Source: Planctomycetaceae bacterium (GTDB lineage Bacteria; Planctomycetota; Planctomycetia; Planctomycetales; Planctomycetaceae). Taken from it: 49,076 nt of DNA. Below the pieces are notes generated by a model. It did not search any database, had not been told where the DNA came from, and worked only from the letters and a program-made list of their open reading frames with translations. The stretch is taken from positions 1 through 49,076 of the forward strand of contig JAGQQG010000044.1 in the NCBI GenBank assembly GCA_020426325.1, written 5' to 3'. Positions 24,521-34,128 of this stretch are shown here, piece by piece; within the stretch, counting starts at the first letter, position 1; each line of letters starts with the position of its first letter. The position numbers were made by a program, and so were the translations under genes.

Positions 24521-26331
24521 GCCAAGAATCATCCAACGGCCCCTCCCGACGTCCTCCCAAGGATGGTGCACCCACCAGCGGTGCGAAGGACAAGGACAAC
24601 GATTGGGGTTTTGCAAACGAAGAAGAGGAGAAGACGCTTGAACCACGTTTGGGCGTCGTGCTCGTCGCATGCTTGCTGTTGATGTTCGGGTTTGTGCTCT
24701 ACAACAAATATCAACAGACCAAGGCAGGATCGTCAGAGTTGGTCGCCGAGAAACCGGGGGAAACAGATCCCTTGGCAGGGAACCCGTCTTTCGAGGGGCA
24801 GCAATCGACCGAGTCATCAGATCAATCGCTCGTGAGTTCGTCACCGAATCCGTCGGCAACGCCCAGCCGCATGTTCGATCCGTTTGGTGGAGCCAAATCA
24901 CCTTCCTCGGGACCGAGCTTAACGGAAGACACACCTGTCAGTAATCCGGCTTCTTCCAGCTTCAACCCATTTTCTGGTGATCAGGTTGCCTCCACGAGTG
25001 ACTCACCTCAGAGATCGTCGCTCCCCTCACAAGCCGAGCCTTCGCCATTCAATGATGACCCGTTCCCGGAGTCTGCAGGATCAGCTCCTCAGGAGGATTT
25101 GTTACTGGCTGACGATTCTGTTCCTCCACCACCGCAGCAGGAAATGGTCTTTGACTTTGAGCCATCATCGGATGAACAGGAACAAACGTCGACCAGCGAT
25201 GATGCGCAATTCGACCCATTTCCAGAGAGTGAGGAAGTCGCACAATCGAATCCTGAGCCTGACCCTTTCGGATTGGCACCATCGTCCGACTCACTAGAAG
25301 CTGACAGTGAACTCGCCGAGCAACAGGAACCGGAGCCTCTCGAATCGATGGATCTGGCGATGCCTTTGGCTCCTCAGTCCAATGACCTGGACCCTTTCGC
25401 AGGTGGGGACATAAACGAAGAAGCTCCTCGTCAAACCAATGTGGAACCGAACCCGTTTGGGGACGTTGCTGGCCTCAACGGCTCTTCACAGACACAACAG
25501 GTCGACGAGCTTGCCTTCCCTGGAGATGCATTACCCGCTCCAACTCAGCCTGACGTTGAGCAAACACAACCCGACCCGTTTATCGTTCGTGAGGAGCCGA
25601 TGCGGGCTCCCTCACTGCCTGCCCTTCCAGCCGCGACACCGACTCAGGAAACAGTTGCTCAACGCGATGTCGGCTGGGATCTGGAACCGGTCCCAACGAT
25701 TCGCGAGCAAGAGCCGACGTTCCAGCAGTCACCGCCCGAACCAACACTTGGAGCCCTGTCAGAACTGCCCGCCAGTCGTCCGCAGACAACGCCGTTCACA
25801 ACATCGGCCCCTGAAAGCGTTGTCGGTGAACGAGAACTCACCGTATCGAAGAATGACAGTCTCTGGTCGATCGCTCAGGAAGCGTACGGGACTGCACGAT
25901 ATGTGCCCGCTCTCGCCCAGTACAACCAGGATCGCGTCCCTCATCCGGACAAGCTGAAGGTTGGAGTTAAACTGCGAATCCCTCCGCCGGAGGTGTTGGA
26001 GACCCGTTTTCCAAACTTGTTTCGCACGACGAACCGTCGCGATACGATGATCGCACCGGTGGGAGGACAATCACCGAATTCCGCAGCAGCGGCACAATCC
26101 GAACTCTTCAGGGATCGGCAGGGGCGTCCGGTTTGCCGGGTTGGTGAAGATGACACGCTCAGCAGTCTAGCACAGCGATACCTGGGACGTTCATCCCGCT
26201 GGACCGAAATATACGGCATGAACGGTGATCAACTGAAGAGTCCCGAAACCCTGAAACCCGGCATGATTCTCCGGCTGCCTGCTGATGCGACCCGCATTGC
26301 GGTCGACCGGAAAGACCCATTCGGTCGATAA
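24517..26331 (+). CDS. membrane-anchored LysM protein with repeated Asp/Asn-Pro-Phe motifs
   Basis: 604 residues from ATG 24517, which overlaps the rsmH stop. One N-terminal membrane helix (about 46-64, GVVLVACLLLMFGFVLY) follows an acidic cytoplasmic segment. The long middle (about 70-430) is Pro/Ser/Glu/Gln-rich and probably disordered; it carries eight D/N-P-F motifs (FDPFGG, FNPFSG, DDPFPES, FDPFPES, PDPFGLA, LDPFAGG, PNPFGDV, PDPFIV), and a ninth ends the protein (KDPFGR). Two LysM domains follow, near 455-510 (NDSLWSIAQEAYG) and 550-600 (DTLSSLAQRYLG); LysM binds N-acetylglucosamine polymers. It sits where ftsL often lies, so a role in linking the envelope glycan to the division machinery is a reasonable inference. 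Confidence 0.85.
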   Translation: MSQESSNGPSRRPPKDGAPTSGAKDKDNDWGFANEEEEKTLEPRLGVVLVACLLLMFGFVLYNKYQQTKAGSSELVAEKPGETDPLAGNPSFEGQQSTESSDQSLVSSSPNPSATPSRMFDPFGGAKSPSSGPSLTEDTPVSNPASSSFNPFSGDQVASTSDSPQRSSLPSQAEPSPFNDDPFPESAGSAPQEDLLLADDSVPPPPQQEMVFDFEPSSDEQEQTSTSDDAQFDPFPESEEVAQSNPEPDPFGLAPSSDSLEADSELAEQQEPEPLESMDLAMPLAPQSNDLDPFAGGDINEEAPRQTNVEPNPFGDVAGLNGSSQTQQVDELAFPGDALPAPTQPDVEQTQPDPFIVREEPMRAPSLPALPAATPTQETVAQRDVGWDLEPVPTIREQEPTFQQSPPEPTLGALSELPASRPQTTPFTTSAPESVVGERELTVSKNDSLWSIAQEAYGTARYVPALAQYNQDRVPHPDKLKVGVKLRIPPPEVLETRFPNLFRTTNRRDTMIAPVGGQSPNSAAAAQSELFRDRQGRPVCRVGEDDTLSSLAQRYLGRSSRWTEIYGMNGDQLKSPETLKPGMILRLPADATRIAVDRKDPFGR

Positions 26332-26494
26332 CCTTTCCGGGTACGGCGCGCAATCGCTTCTTTCCATCCTCCTGAATGGATCTAGGAGATTTGTGACTCG
26401 ATTGAGGTGTCCATCTCGATCCTCGGTCATGTAGGGATGCCCGCTTAACGTTCTTCAGACGGAAGCAGCTTGCAGTCAAGGCTGAGAACCAACC

Positions 26495-26722
26495 ATGCTG
26501 ATCTTCCGCTTCACCGCAGGCCTCATTTTGATCCTGCTCGTGTCAATGATAGGGATCAAGCTGGAGAAGGATGAACTGGCTCTCAAGCGGACGATCAGTC
26601 TTCAGCACTATCGAATGGATCAACTGCTGGAAGAGCGCTCTCGCTTACGGATTCGAATGCACGAACTGACCGGTCCGTCTGTGAGGATGGCCGATCAAAC
26701 CTCCGATGAGACTGATTTGTGA
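26495..26722 (+). CDS. FtsL-like small bitopic protein
   Basis: 75 residues. One membrane helix near the N-terminus (LIFRFTAGLILILLVSMIGIKL) is followed by a charged, heptad-like helix (KDELALKRTISLQHYRMDQLLEERSRLRIRM broken here as KDELALKRTI, then QHYRMDQLLEERSRL). This is the topology of FtsL, which pairs with FtsB and recruits FtsI/FtsW. The gene overlaps ftsI by GTGA, exactly the place FtsL occupies in dcw clusters. FtsL is too variable for firm assignment by eye, so no symbol is given. A 163-nt gap separates it from the LysM gene. Confidence 0.65.
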   Translation: MLIFRFTAGLILILLVSMIGIKLEKDELALKRTISLQHYRMDQLLEERSRLRIRMHELTGPSVRMADQTSDETDL

Positions 26723-28440
26723 GCCGTCGTCTGCAACTGCTGACTGCCAGTCTACTCCTGATCTGGGGGATGATCGCTGGTCGCCTGATCCATCTCCAGC
26801 TGACACAGCATCTGAAATTCTCCGATCATGCGATCTCTCAACAGACCTACGATGAGAGAATCCCAGCCCGACTGGGAGACATTGTTGACCGCAACGGTCA
26901 CCTGCTGGCTACGTCATCGACGTGTTTGAGTCTCTACGTTGATCCGAGCCGACTCAACGATCCTTCAGCCTTCGCGGCCCGTGTTGCGAAGGTTCTTGAA
27001 CTGGATGAGGCAAACCTGATCACGAGAATCGAAGCCCAGCGTTCACGTCAGTTCATTTGGGTGCAAAGGCGGCTCAGCAACGAGAACGCAGCGGCGATCC
27101 TGAAGCTGGATCTTCCCGGCAAGGGATGGGGATTACGAGAGGAGTTGCGACGTGTTTATCCCCATCAGACGTTAGCGGCCCATATCCTCGGGTGGCGAAA
27201 CATTGATGGAGTCCCTCAGGCAGGGCTCGAAAAGTCGCTGAATCAGGTGTTGCAGGGCGTTGATGGAAGCCGGACACTCGTCCGCGATGCCCGGGGGTAT
27301 GTCATTGAGGTGCTGGAGGAAGTCACGCAACCACCCCGGCATGGCAGCACCGTCGTTCTCACACTCGATGCAGATGTGCAACGTGCCACGGAACTGCGTC
27401 TCGACGAACTTGTTCAGGTCTGGCAACCACGTTCGGCCTCCGCAGTAGTTCTGGACCCACAGACCGGTGAGATCCTCGCAATGGCGTCTCGTCCGACCTT
27501 TGATCCTGCGGCCCCTTCCACGGCGCCAGCCGGAGCGTGGACAAACCCGATCGTGTCCTCAGCCTTTGAACCGGGGTCGACAATCAAGCCGTGCCTTGCA
27601 GCATGGGCGGTCGACAGGAACATCGTTTCACGCGAGGAAACGTTCTCCTGTCTGGGAACCTACCGGATGGGGACACGCCTGCTGCACGACCATCGTACGT
27701 TCGGCAAGCTCGATGTCACGGGCATCATCACCCATTCCAGTAACATCGGGATGGCTCAGATTGGCCAGCGCATGGGGAATGACCGGTTGTATGCAGCCAT
27801 TCGTGCATTTGGTTTTGGACGAAAAACGGGAATCGAATTGCCCGGAGAAGCTGCTGGGATCGTTCGACCTCTGGAGCGTTGGGATGACTACTCGACGGGA
27901 TCTGTCCCGATGGGACAGGAACTCGCGGTCACTCCGCTGCAAATGGTGACTGCGCACTCGGCCCTGGCAAATGGAGGCAGATGGCTGACGCCTCATCTCG
28001 TGCTTCATTTGTCCGAGAACGCCCCTCAACCGCGTGACGTCTTGGCGACATCAATCCTCAGCGAGGACGTTGCCCGTTGGATGACGACTGGCCCGCTGGT
28101 CAACGTCGTGGAGCGGGGAACCGCCAGACGCGCAGCGATCAACGGCATCAATGTGTTCGCGAAGACCGGTACAGCTCAGAAGTATGACGCCGAGTCAGGA
28201 GCCTACTCCGATACGCGATACGTCAGTTCATGCATCTGCGGAGCTCCGGCGGAGGCTCCCCGCGTGCTCGTGATGGTCACGGTCGATGAAACCAGCACAG
28301 CCGACGAACCCGCGGGTGGCAAGGTCGCTGCCCCCGCCGCGTCAGACATCCTGAAGGCTGCCTTGAACGCGATCCAGTCGTCTTCACCCAGCCAGCGGCT
28401 ACTGCAGATAGCGACAGAAGAATTCGGCACTGCGAGATGA
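26719..28440 (+). CDS. ftsI: peptidoglycan DD-transpeptidase FtsI (PBP3 type)
   Basis: Class B penicillin-binding protein, 573 residues, that cross-links septal peptidoglycan. N-terminal membrane helix (LTASLLLIWGMIAGRLIHL), then the pedestal domain with RLGDIVDRNGHLLATS. Catalytic motifs are intact: Ser287-Thr-Ile-Lys290 in EPGSTIKP, Ser340-Ser-Asn342 in THSSNIG, and Lys482-Thr-Gly484 in AKTGTAQK. No PASTA domains. The GTG start overlaps the stop of the FtsL-like gene. The cluster stops here: no murE, mraY or ftsW follow; the next gene is convergent. Confidence 0.93.
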   Translation: MSRRLQLLTASLLLIWGMIAGRLIHLQLTQHLKFSDHAISQQTYDERIPARLGDIVDRNGHLLATSSTCLSLYVDPSRLNDPSAFAARVAKVLELDEANLITRIEAQRSRQFIWVQRRLSNENAAAILKLDLPGKGWGLREELRRVYPHQTLAAHILGWRNIDGVPQAGLEKSLNQVLQGVDGSRTLVRDARGYVIEVLEEVTQPPRHGSTVVLTLDADVQRATELRLDELVQVWQPRSASAVVLDPQTGEILAMASRPTFDPAAPSTAPAGAWTNPIVSSAFEPGSTIKPCLAAWAVDRNIVSREETFSCLGTYRMGTRLLHDHRTFGKLDVTGIITHSSNIGMAQIGQRMGNDRLYAAIRAFGFGRKTGIELPGEAAGIVRPLERWDDYSTGSVPMGQELAVTPLQMVTAHSALANGGRWLTPHLVLHLSENAPQPRDVLATSILSEDVARWMTTGPLVNVVERGTARRAAINGINVFAKTGTAQKYDAESGAYSDTRYVSSCICGAPAEAPRVLVMVTVDETSTADEPAGGKVAAPAASDILKAALNAIQSSSPSQRLLQIATEEFGTAR

Positions 28441-28511
28441 CTCTGCTACGACACGCAACACACAACCGAATGGCAGTTTGCTCACCCGGAAGTCATGAGG
28501 ACCAATCACCC

Positions 28512-29861
28512 TCAAAGCAGCTCGGTGATTGCCTGGCCCTCGGATAATACAGCCGCTGGGCGCCCTCTTTGGTCAATAAACTGTCGGGCAGGGTCGATCC
28601 CAAGAACGTGGTAGACCGTAGCCAGCAGGTCGGCGGGCGTAATTGGTCGAGTCACCGGTTCCTCACCCTTTAAGGTCGTGGCTCCCACGATCTGTCCTCC
28701 CTTCACGCCTCCTCCTCCCATCAGTATAAATCCGGCTCGCCCCCAGTGATCGCGTCCCCCACGCTCGTTCATTCGAGGCGTTCGACCGAACTCGCCACAG
28801 ACGATCACAAGAACGCGATTGTAAAGCCCCCGGTCGACAAGGTCATCCAGCAGTGCTGCCAGCATCTGGTCGTAAGCAGGGAGTTGCCTGTCCAGTCCCT
28901 GCTTGAGATTGCCGTGATGATCCCACATGTTCGATGATGAGTCCGTGTTCAGCGTGACGAACGTTGCACCCGCCTCCACGAGTCGCCGACAAAGCAACGC
29001 ACCCTGCCCCCAAGTGTTGCGACCGTACCGGTCGCGGACGGGATCGCTCTCTTGAGAAAGATCGAATGCCGACTGGCCTGCTGCACTTGTGATGAGGCCG
29101 ATCGCTCGTTGATGCTCAACCGACAGGGGAAGTTCCTGATCGACGTCTGCGACCAGTTCCTTGCGATCACTCAGCGTCTGGCACAATTCGAGTCGCTCGC
29201 GGAGCCGGTCAACCGTCATCTCATCCAGTGGCTTCAGGTCTCGCACGTTGACCGATTGATCGGCGTTGTAGAAGGGGAACGGCATCGTGACCGGAAACGG
29301 TGCGAACTGCTGACCGAAGTAACTGGCGTTGAACTGTTGTGAATACAACTGAATCGGCAGGTCGGGAAGAATGTGCACGTATGGCAGCATCCCCTCGACG
29401 TTCGCCCCGCGCAACCGGGCCGTCACGGAGCCTGCGGACGGATGCGTCGGATCAGGGTTCTGAGATGTCGGCCCGAGGTGACCTGTCTGCATCACGTGTG
29501 TGCCGGTCACATGATCGTTCGACGGATGCGTCAGCGAGCGGATCACCGACAGTCTGTCCATCCGAGTTGCCTGTCTCGGCAGCAGTTCGTTGACCTCCAG
29601 ACCTGCAACATTCGTCGAGATCGGCCGATAGACACCTCGACACTCCGCAGGCGCCTCCGGCTTCATGTCGTACAGATCAATGTGACTCGGCCCGCCTCCC
29701 AGCCAGATCTGGATGACAGCCGTATCTGTGCACCGGCTCGCGGATGCAGCATGGACCAATCTCGTCCCCAGACCGGCCCCGACTCCCACCTGCACGAACC
29801 CCCGTCTGCTCAGTGGCAGCTGAGTCCCTCGACGATGATGGCCTGATGTCGTCGATCTCAT
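28512..29861 (-). CDS. DUF1501 protein with Tat signal
   Basis: 449 residues. Twin-arginine signal SRRGFVQVGVGAG near residue 19 indicates export of a folded protein. The body follows the DUF1501 pattern: IWLGGGPSHIDLYDMKP, SLTHPSNDHVTGTHVMQTG, and VIVCGEFGRTPRMNERGGRDHWG near 360. The family resembles sulfatase/alkaline-phosphatase-fold proteins, abundant in planctomycetes and often paired with a DUF1549/DUF1553 cytochrome-like partner. No such partner adjoins it here. Function unknown. It converges with ftsI, 71 nt apart, with no terminator recognised. Confidence 0.88.
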   Translation of the reverse strand: MRSTTSGHHRRGTQLPLSRRGFVQVGVGAGLGTRLVHAASASRCTDTAVIQIWLGGGPSHIDLYDMKPEAPAECRGVYRPISTNVAGLEVNELLPRQATRMDRLSVIRSLTHPSNDHVTGTHVMQTGHLGPTSQNPDPTHPSAGSVTARLRGANVEGMLPYVHILPDLPIQLYSQQFNASYFGQQFAPFPVTMPFPFYNADQSVNVRDLKPLDEMTVDRLRERLELCQTLSDRKELVADVDQELPLSVEHQRAIGLITSAAGQSAFDLSQESDPVRDRYGRNTWGQGALLCRRLVEAGATFVTLNTDSSSNMWDHHGNLKQGLDRQLPAYDQMLAALLDDLVDRGLYNRVLVIVCGEFGRTPRMNERGGRDHWGRAGFILMGGGGVKGGQIVGATTLKGEEPVTRPITPADLLATVYHVLGIDPARQFIDQRGRPAAVLSEGQAITELL

Positions 29862-29961
29862 GGGGAAATCATACCACCGGGATTCAGAGGAAGACAGAGC
29901 CGGTTGATGAGATCGGATGTCGTTGAGTGGGAGATCTCAGATCGACGCCAAACAACCTTCA

Positions 29962-31629
29962 TCATGCAATCTGTGGATGGCTGCGTTCGATGATGCGTGT
30001 GAATTGCACGTCCGGCGAGAGCGTGCCGAACACATGACCGTGATCTCCTGCCAGTCGTGACGCACAGAAGGCTTCAGCCACATGAGAGTCGCCATGCTGA
30101 AGCAGGAGTGATCCTTGAAGTGCAAGGGCCATCTGCTCGACCAGTCGTCGGGCACGAAACTGGATTCCGTACTGATCTTGCAGTCCCTTCTGAATCTGAC
30201 TGACGAGCGTATCCATTCGCTTGTCGACTCCGGATGCCTTCTGCAGTTCAGAGTCAAACGCTGCGAGTGACTCCGGCTCGCGGGACATGGCTCGCAACAC
30301 ATCGAGACACATCACGTTGCCCGAGCCTTCCCAGATGGAGTTGAGTGGCGCTTCACGATACAGCCGGGGCATAATCGACTCTTCGACATACCCGGCCCCG
30401 CCGAGACACTCAAGGGCCTCAGCGACGTGTTGCGGAGTCCGTTTGCAGACCCAGTATTTCGACACGGCGGTCGCGATCCGAGCAAACGCCTGCTCATACC
30501 GATCGTCTGTCGAATCAAAAGCACGCGCCAGCCGCAGCATCAGAGTCGTCGCTGCCTCTGTCTCGATGGCCAGATCGGCCAGCACGTTCTGCATGGCAGG
30601 TTGGTCGATGAGCAACTTGCCGAACGCCTTGCGATGTGCTGTGTGATGGATCGCCTGCGCGAGCGCGTGACGCATGAGACCTGCTGAGCCCGCAACGCAG
30701 TCGAGCCGCGTGTGCTGAACCATTTCGATGATCGTTGGCACGCCCCGCCCTTCATCGCCGACCATGACGGCCCAGGTGTCGTGGTACTCGATCTCGCTGG
30801 AGGCATTCGAATGGTTCCCCAATTTGTCTTTGAGCCTCTGGAGAAAGAACCGATTGCGAGTACCGTCCGGCAACCAACGTGGGAACAGAAAGCAGGATAA
30901 CCCGGACTCCGTTTGTGCGAGTGTCAGGAACGCATCGCACATGGGGGCTGAGCAGAACCACTTGTGCCCGGTGAGCAGGTATTCTTCTCCGCGACCTCCC
31001 TTCCCAATGGGTCGTGCTGTTGTCGAGTTTGCACGCACATCGGAACCGCCCTGCTTTTCAGTCATAGCCATGCCGAGCAATGCCCCAGACTTCTGGTCGA
31101 CAGGCAGGTTGCGTCCATCATACTCTGTGGACGTGAGTCGCTTGACCCATTGCTCGCCGAACGTCCCTTCCTTTGCCAGTACGGGCACCCCGGCGAACGT
31201 CATCGTCAGCGGACAGCCGACGCCGCTTTCAATCGGGAAGAACAGGTAATTGAGCGCTGCCCGAGCAACGTTTGCTCCCGGCTGACGATGATTCCATGGC
31301 AGCGCGTGAGCTTCCGCTTCGACGCCGATCCGCATCAGCTCATGCCATGACGGATGAAACTCCACCTCATCGATCCGATGCCCGAAGCGGTCATGCGTCC
31401 GCAGAACTGGACGATTGCGGTTCGCCTGGAATCCAAGCTCGATGAATTGCTGACTGGTCGTCCGTCGACCGAACTCGGTCAGCCGTTCGATGGCCCAGCC
31501 GCCCCCCTCCCGCTTCACTCCCTCGACCAATGCTGCATCCGCGCCGAAGGCATCGTAGTCCAGCAGTGGCGGTGGCTGGTTCTCGACCTGATGCGTCATG
31601 CACACATCGGAAACATCGGCGGAGGGCAT
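29962..31629 (-). CDS. AidB-like acyl-CoA dehydrogenase
   Basis: 555 residues (545 if Met11 at 31599 is the start). FAD-dependent acyl-CoA dehydrogenase of the AidB/isovaleryl-CoA type. Visible blocks are AMTEKQGGSDVRANSTTA (flavin site, near 198), LTGHKWFCSAPMCDAFLTLAQ, TRLDCVAGSAGLMRHAL, and ECLGGAGYVEESIMPRLYREAPLNSIWEGSGN, which holds the substrate-end region and flavin contacts. AidB in E. coli (541 residues) binds DNA and protects against alkylation; a DNA role here is not shown. The aldo/keto reductase gene lies 14 nt upstream on the same strand, so they form an operon. Confidence 0.88.
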   Translation of the reverse strand: MPSADVSDVCMTHQVENQPPPLLDYDAFGADAALVEGVKREGGGWAIERLTEFGRRTTSQQFIELGFQANRNRPVLRTHDRFGHRIDEVEFHPSWHELMRIGVEAEAHALPWNHRQPGANVARAALNYLFFPIESGVGCPLTMTFAGVPVLAKEGTFGEQWVKRLTSTEYDGRNLPVDQKSGALLGMAMTEKQGGSDVRANSTTARPIGKGGRGEEYLLTGHKWFCSAPMCDAFLTLAQTESGLSCFLFPRWLPDGTRNRFFLQRLKDKLGNHSNASSEIEYHDTWAVMVGDEGRGVPTIIEMVQHTRLDCVAGSAGLMRHALAQAIHHTAHRKAFGKLLIDQPAMQNVLADLAIETEAATTLMLRLARAFDSTDDRYEQAFARIATAVSKYWVCKRTPQHVAEALECLGGAGYVEESIMPRLYREAPLNSIWEGSGNVMCLDVLRAMSREPESLAAFDSELQKASGVDKRMDTLVSQIQKGLQDQYGIQFRARRLVEQMALALQGSLLLQHGDSHVAEAFCASRLAGDHGHVFGTLSPDVQFTRIIERSHPQIA

Positions 31630-31643
31630 GGTCGGTCCTTACA

Positions 31644-32645
31644 TTACAGAGTCTGGCCCGCACGGATCGGATCGGGTTGCTGCCAGGGAGGCGGACAGAT
31701 GGCGTCGAGCTTTGCAATATGCTCATCGGGAATCTGCACCTTCGTGGATGCGATTGCGTCGATGATGTGACGCGGCTGTTTGACCCCGACAATCAGCGAC
31801 GACATGGTGGGCTGCCGCAGCGCCCATGCCAGGGCATACTGTGACATCGGCACATCGATCTCGTTCGCCAGCGCCTCAATTGCCTCCAGTTGATTGAATC
31901 GGCTGTCATCAAATGCCCACAACCAATCCGGCTTTTCTGCAGCCCGTGAGTCCGAGGGGTATGCCTGACCACGGTGGTACTTGCCTGTCAGCATCCCCCC
32001 CTGCAACGGCTGATAGGGGGTCACCCCAATGTTGTGACGTTCGCAGAAGGCCAGATCGTGGTGGAACTCACGACGGAGCATGCTGTAGGGGATCTGTGAA
32101 GAGACGACTCGCGGGCCGCCTTGTCGGTCAGCGATCCAGAGCATTTCACACAACTGAGCCGCATTGAAGTTCGACGCTCCGATGCAGCGGGCCTTTCCCT
32201 GACGAACGATCGTCTCCAACGCAAAGAGCGTCGTCTCCAGCGGGACGTGCTTGTCCGGCCAGTGCATGATGTACAGGTCGATGTAGTCTGTCTGCAATCG
32301 TTTCAGGCTGCGGTCGATCTCGCGCAGGATGTGACTCGGCGACAACCCGCGATCCTGCGGCCCATCGCCTAGAGGGGCTGCGACTTTGGTCGCCAACACC
32401 ACCTCATCTCGCCGGCCTTTAAGTGCTTTGCCGACGATCGTCTCTGCCACTCCCCCTGGGCTGCCGAGATAACGCGCATAGCCCTCATAGTTGTTGGCTG
32501 TGTCGATGAAGTTGATCCCGAGTCCCAACGCCTCGTGAATGAACGCAATCGAGTCCTCCTCGGAGACCGGATCACCGAACGTCATTGTGCCCAGACAAAC
32601 GGGCGTCACCAGCAGTCCACTGGCCCCTAACTCGCGAAGCTGCAT
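31644..32645 (-). CDS. aldo/keto reductase
   Basis: 333 residues, NADPH-dependent oxidoreductase with the catalytic tetrad Asp48 (FIDTANNY), Tyr53, Lys87 (LATK) and His128 (MHWPD). CIGASNFNAAQL and PYSMLRREF are family blocks; the C-terminal cofactor site is SSLIVGVKQPRHI. The start MQLRELGASGLLVTPVCLGTMTFG is typical. Probably co-transcribed with the downstream acyl-CoA dehydrogenase. Substrate unknown. Confidence 0.92.
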   Translation of the reverse strand: MQLRELGASGLLVTPVCLGTMTFGDPVSEEDSIAFIHEALGLGINFIDTANNYEGYARYLGSPGGVAETIVGKALKGRRDEVVLATKVAAPLGDGPQDRGLSPSHILREIDRSLKRLQTDYIDLYIMHWPDKHVPLETTLFALETIVRQGKARCIGASNFNAAQLCEMLWIADRQGGPRVVSSQIPYSMLRREFHHDLAFCERHNIGVTPYQPLQGGMLTGKYHRGQAYPSDSRAAEKPDWLWAFDDSRFNQLEAIEALANEIDVPMSQYALAWALRQPTMSSLIVGVKQPRHIIDAIASTKVQIPDEHIAKLDAICPPPWQQPDPIRAGQTL

Positions 32646-32687
32646 GTTCTGTCTTTCGTTTCAAGATCGATTGTTGATGCATTTGCT

Positions 32688-32760
32688 CGTAGCTGGATTC
32701 GCCAGAATTCAGCAGGAGGGATGCTCGTCAGGGTTCTGAACTCTGGCGAGTTCAGCTACG
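32688..32760. repeat. imperfect 25-bp inverted repeat
   Basis: Arms 32688-32712 and 32736-32760 (CGTAGCTGAACTCGCCAGAG type) match at 22 of 25 positions around a 23-nt loop. It lies between the aldo/keto reductase and the propeller gene, both reverse. The sequence looks like an interspersed repeat unit rather than a terminator, since no T-run follows. Confidence 0.6.
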
Positions 32761-32785
32761 GACAATCACTTGGCGTCTTGGTGGT

Positions 32786-34057
32786 TCATCCCACGATCTC
32801 ACTAATGTCAATCAGGTGCAGTTGCCGCCCTTCGTTCTCGTGGGGCGAGTCGATCACGATCAGCTTGCCGTCTCTGCTGAAACGGGGGTGCGTGTCGCAT
32901 CGCCATTCCCCCGTGTACTCCTTCGGCGAGTGGAAGTGGCCCAACTCCACGACTCGTTCCGTCTCCACGTGATAGAGGTAGGGCATCTGATTTCGCTCCT
33001 TGTCGGGGTAGGTGTCGTTGAGAATCCACTCCGCTCCCGGCAGATACGTGCAGTGTCCGTCCTGTTTCATGAGTTCGTTGCCGACAGGCGTCACCTCGCC
33101 CCCTTGTCGATCTTCAAGCAGGAAGAATCCTCGTCCGTGGGGCTGCTGTTCCGAGAAGGCGAGGATGTGCTGGGGGTCACGCCAGATGAAGTGTGACGTC
33201 AGCCCGTTGTCATCGATGGTGCGAATGTCGCTGCCATCGGGGCTAGCAGTGAACATGCGGGTCAAGCGGTTCCCCTTGGGATACTGCCAGCGGTGCAGAA
33301 AGATGAAGCGTGAGCCATCCGGGCTGAACAGCAGATGATTGAAGTAGTGCTTGATCCCAGGCTCCTTGCGAGGAATTATTCCCATTTCCGCGATGTCTTT
33401 GAGCGAGATGATCAGCTCAGTCTCACCCGTTTCCAGATCGACGCGGGTGATGCCCGCATCCTCAGGAGCGAGATCATCAGCATGCGGGTCTGCAAATCCG
33501 ACGTACCCATAACCGGGTCGGACATCATTGATGCGGCGGAAGTCAGCAGTCACCGCGGTCTTGCCGTCTGCGCTGACGGTGTAAACCGGTGACGGAATCG
33601 TCCGCTGCTCGCCGGTCTGTACATCAAGCAACCGGCTCACGTACTGCCCGTTCTCACGATCGTTCCAGATGATGGTCGCCTCAGTCCCCGGTACCCATTG
33701 CAGCATGCACCCCTGTTGCCATCCCCATGCAGTGCTCTGTCCGAGTTCGGTCCATTTATCACCGTCCTGCAGGTCGACCATGCCGATTTTGATCACATCG
33801 TCCGGCCGTGGTGACCGATGCTCGAAGTCGACCTCCATGCCGAGCACGTAACGGTTGGTCGGATCGAACTCCCACTTGTCGTAATAGCCGAACCAGTGAT
33901 GCTTTGGCCCGTGCGTGATGACCCGCGTCTGAGGTTTGATCGCTGCTGCCTGTAACTCACGACCTGAGACAAAAGGAGCCGCGGCCAGGACACCCGCAGT
34001 CGTCTTGATCCATTCACGTCGGCTCAGGGAGGAACCCAGGTGTGCTGCATCATTCAT
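32786..34057 (-). CDS. Tat-exported beta-propeller protein (oligogalacturonate-lyase/TolB-like)
   Basis: 423 residues. Twin-arginine signal SRREWIKTTAGVLAAAPFVSG at residues about 12-32 (SRREW then a hydrophobic stretch). The rest shows repeated WD/TolB-type blades: YYDKWEFDPTNRYVLG, LLFSPDGSRFIFLHRW, FTASPDGSDIRTIDDNG and HPRFSRDGKLIVIDSP. The order of blades and ending are reminiscent of oligogalacturonate lyases, but the catalytic residues cannot be placed by eye, so this is a weak call. It is likely co-transcribed with the ceramidase-like gene 71 nt upstream. Confidence 0.72.
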   Translation of the reverse strand: MNDAAHLGSSLSRREWIKTTAGVLAAAPFVSGRELQAAAIKPQTRVITHGPKHHWFGYYDKWEFDPTNRYVLGMEVDFEHRSPRPDDVIKIGMVDLQDGDKWTELGQSTAWGWQQGCMLQWVPGTEATIIWNDRENGQYVSRLLDVQTGEQRTIPSPVYTVSADGKTAVTADFRRINDVRPGYGYVGFADPHADDLAPEDAGITRVDLETGETELIISLKDIAEMGIIPRKEPGIKHYFNHLLFSPDGSRFIFLHRWQYPKGNRLTRMFTASPDGSDIRTIDDNGLTSHFIWRDPQHILAFSEQQPHGRGFFLLEDRQGGEVTPVGNELMKQDGHCTYLPGAEWILNDTYPDKERNQMPYLYHVETERVVELGHFHSPKEYTGEWRCDTHPRFSRDGKLIVIDSPHENEGRQLHLIDISEIVG

Positions 34058-34128
34058 CTGTCAACTCCATGAGGGATGGGATACTGCCACCATAGCAACT
34101 TGGCGCAGCGCTCGCTCGCCGAGAACGA

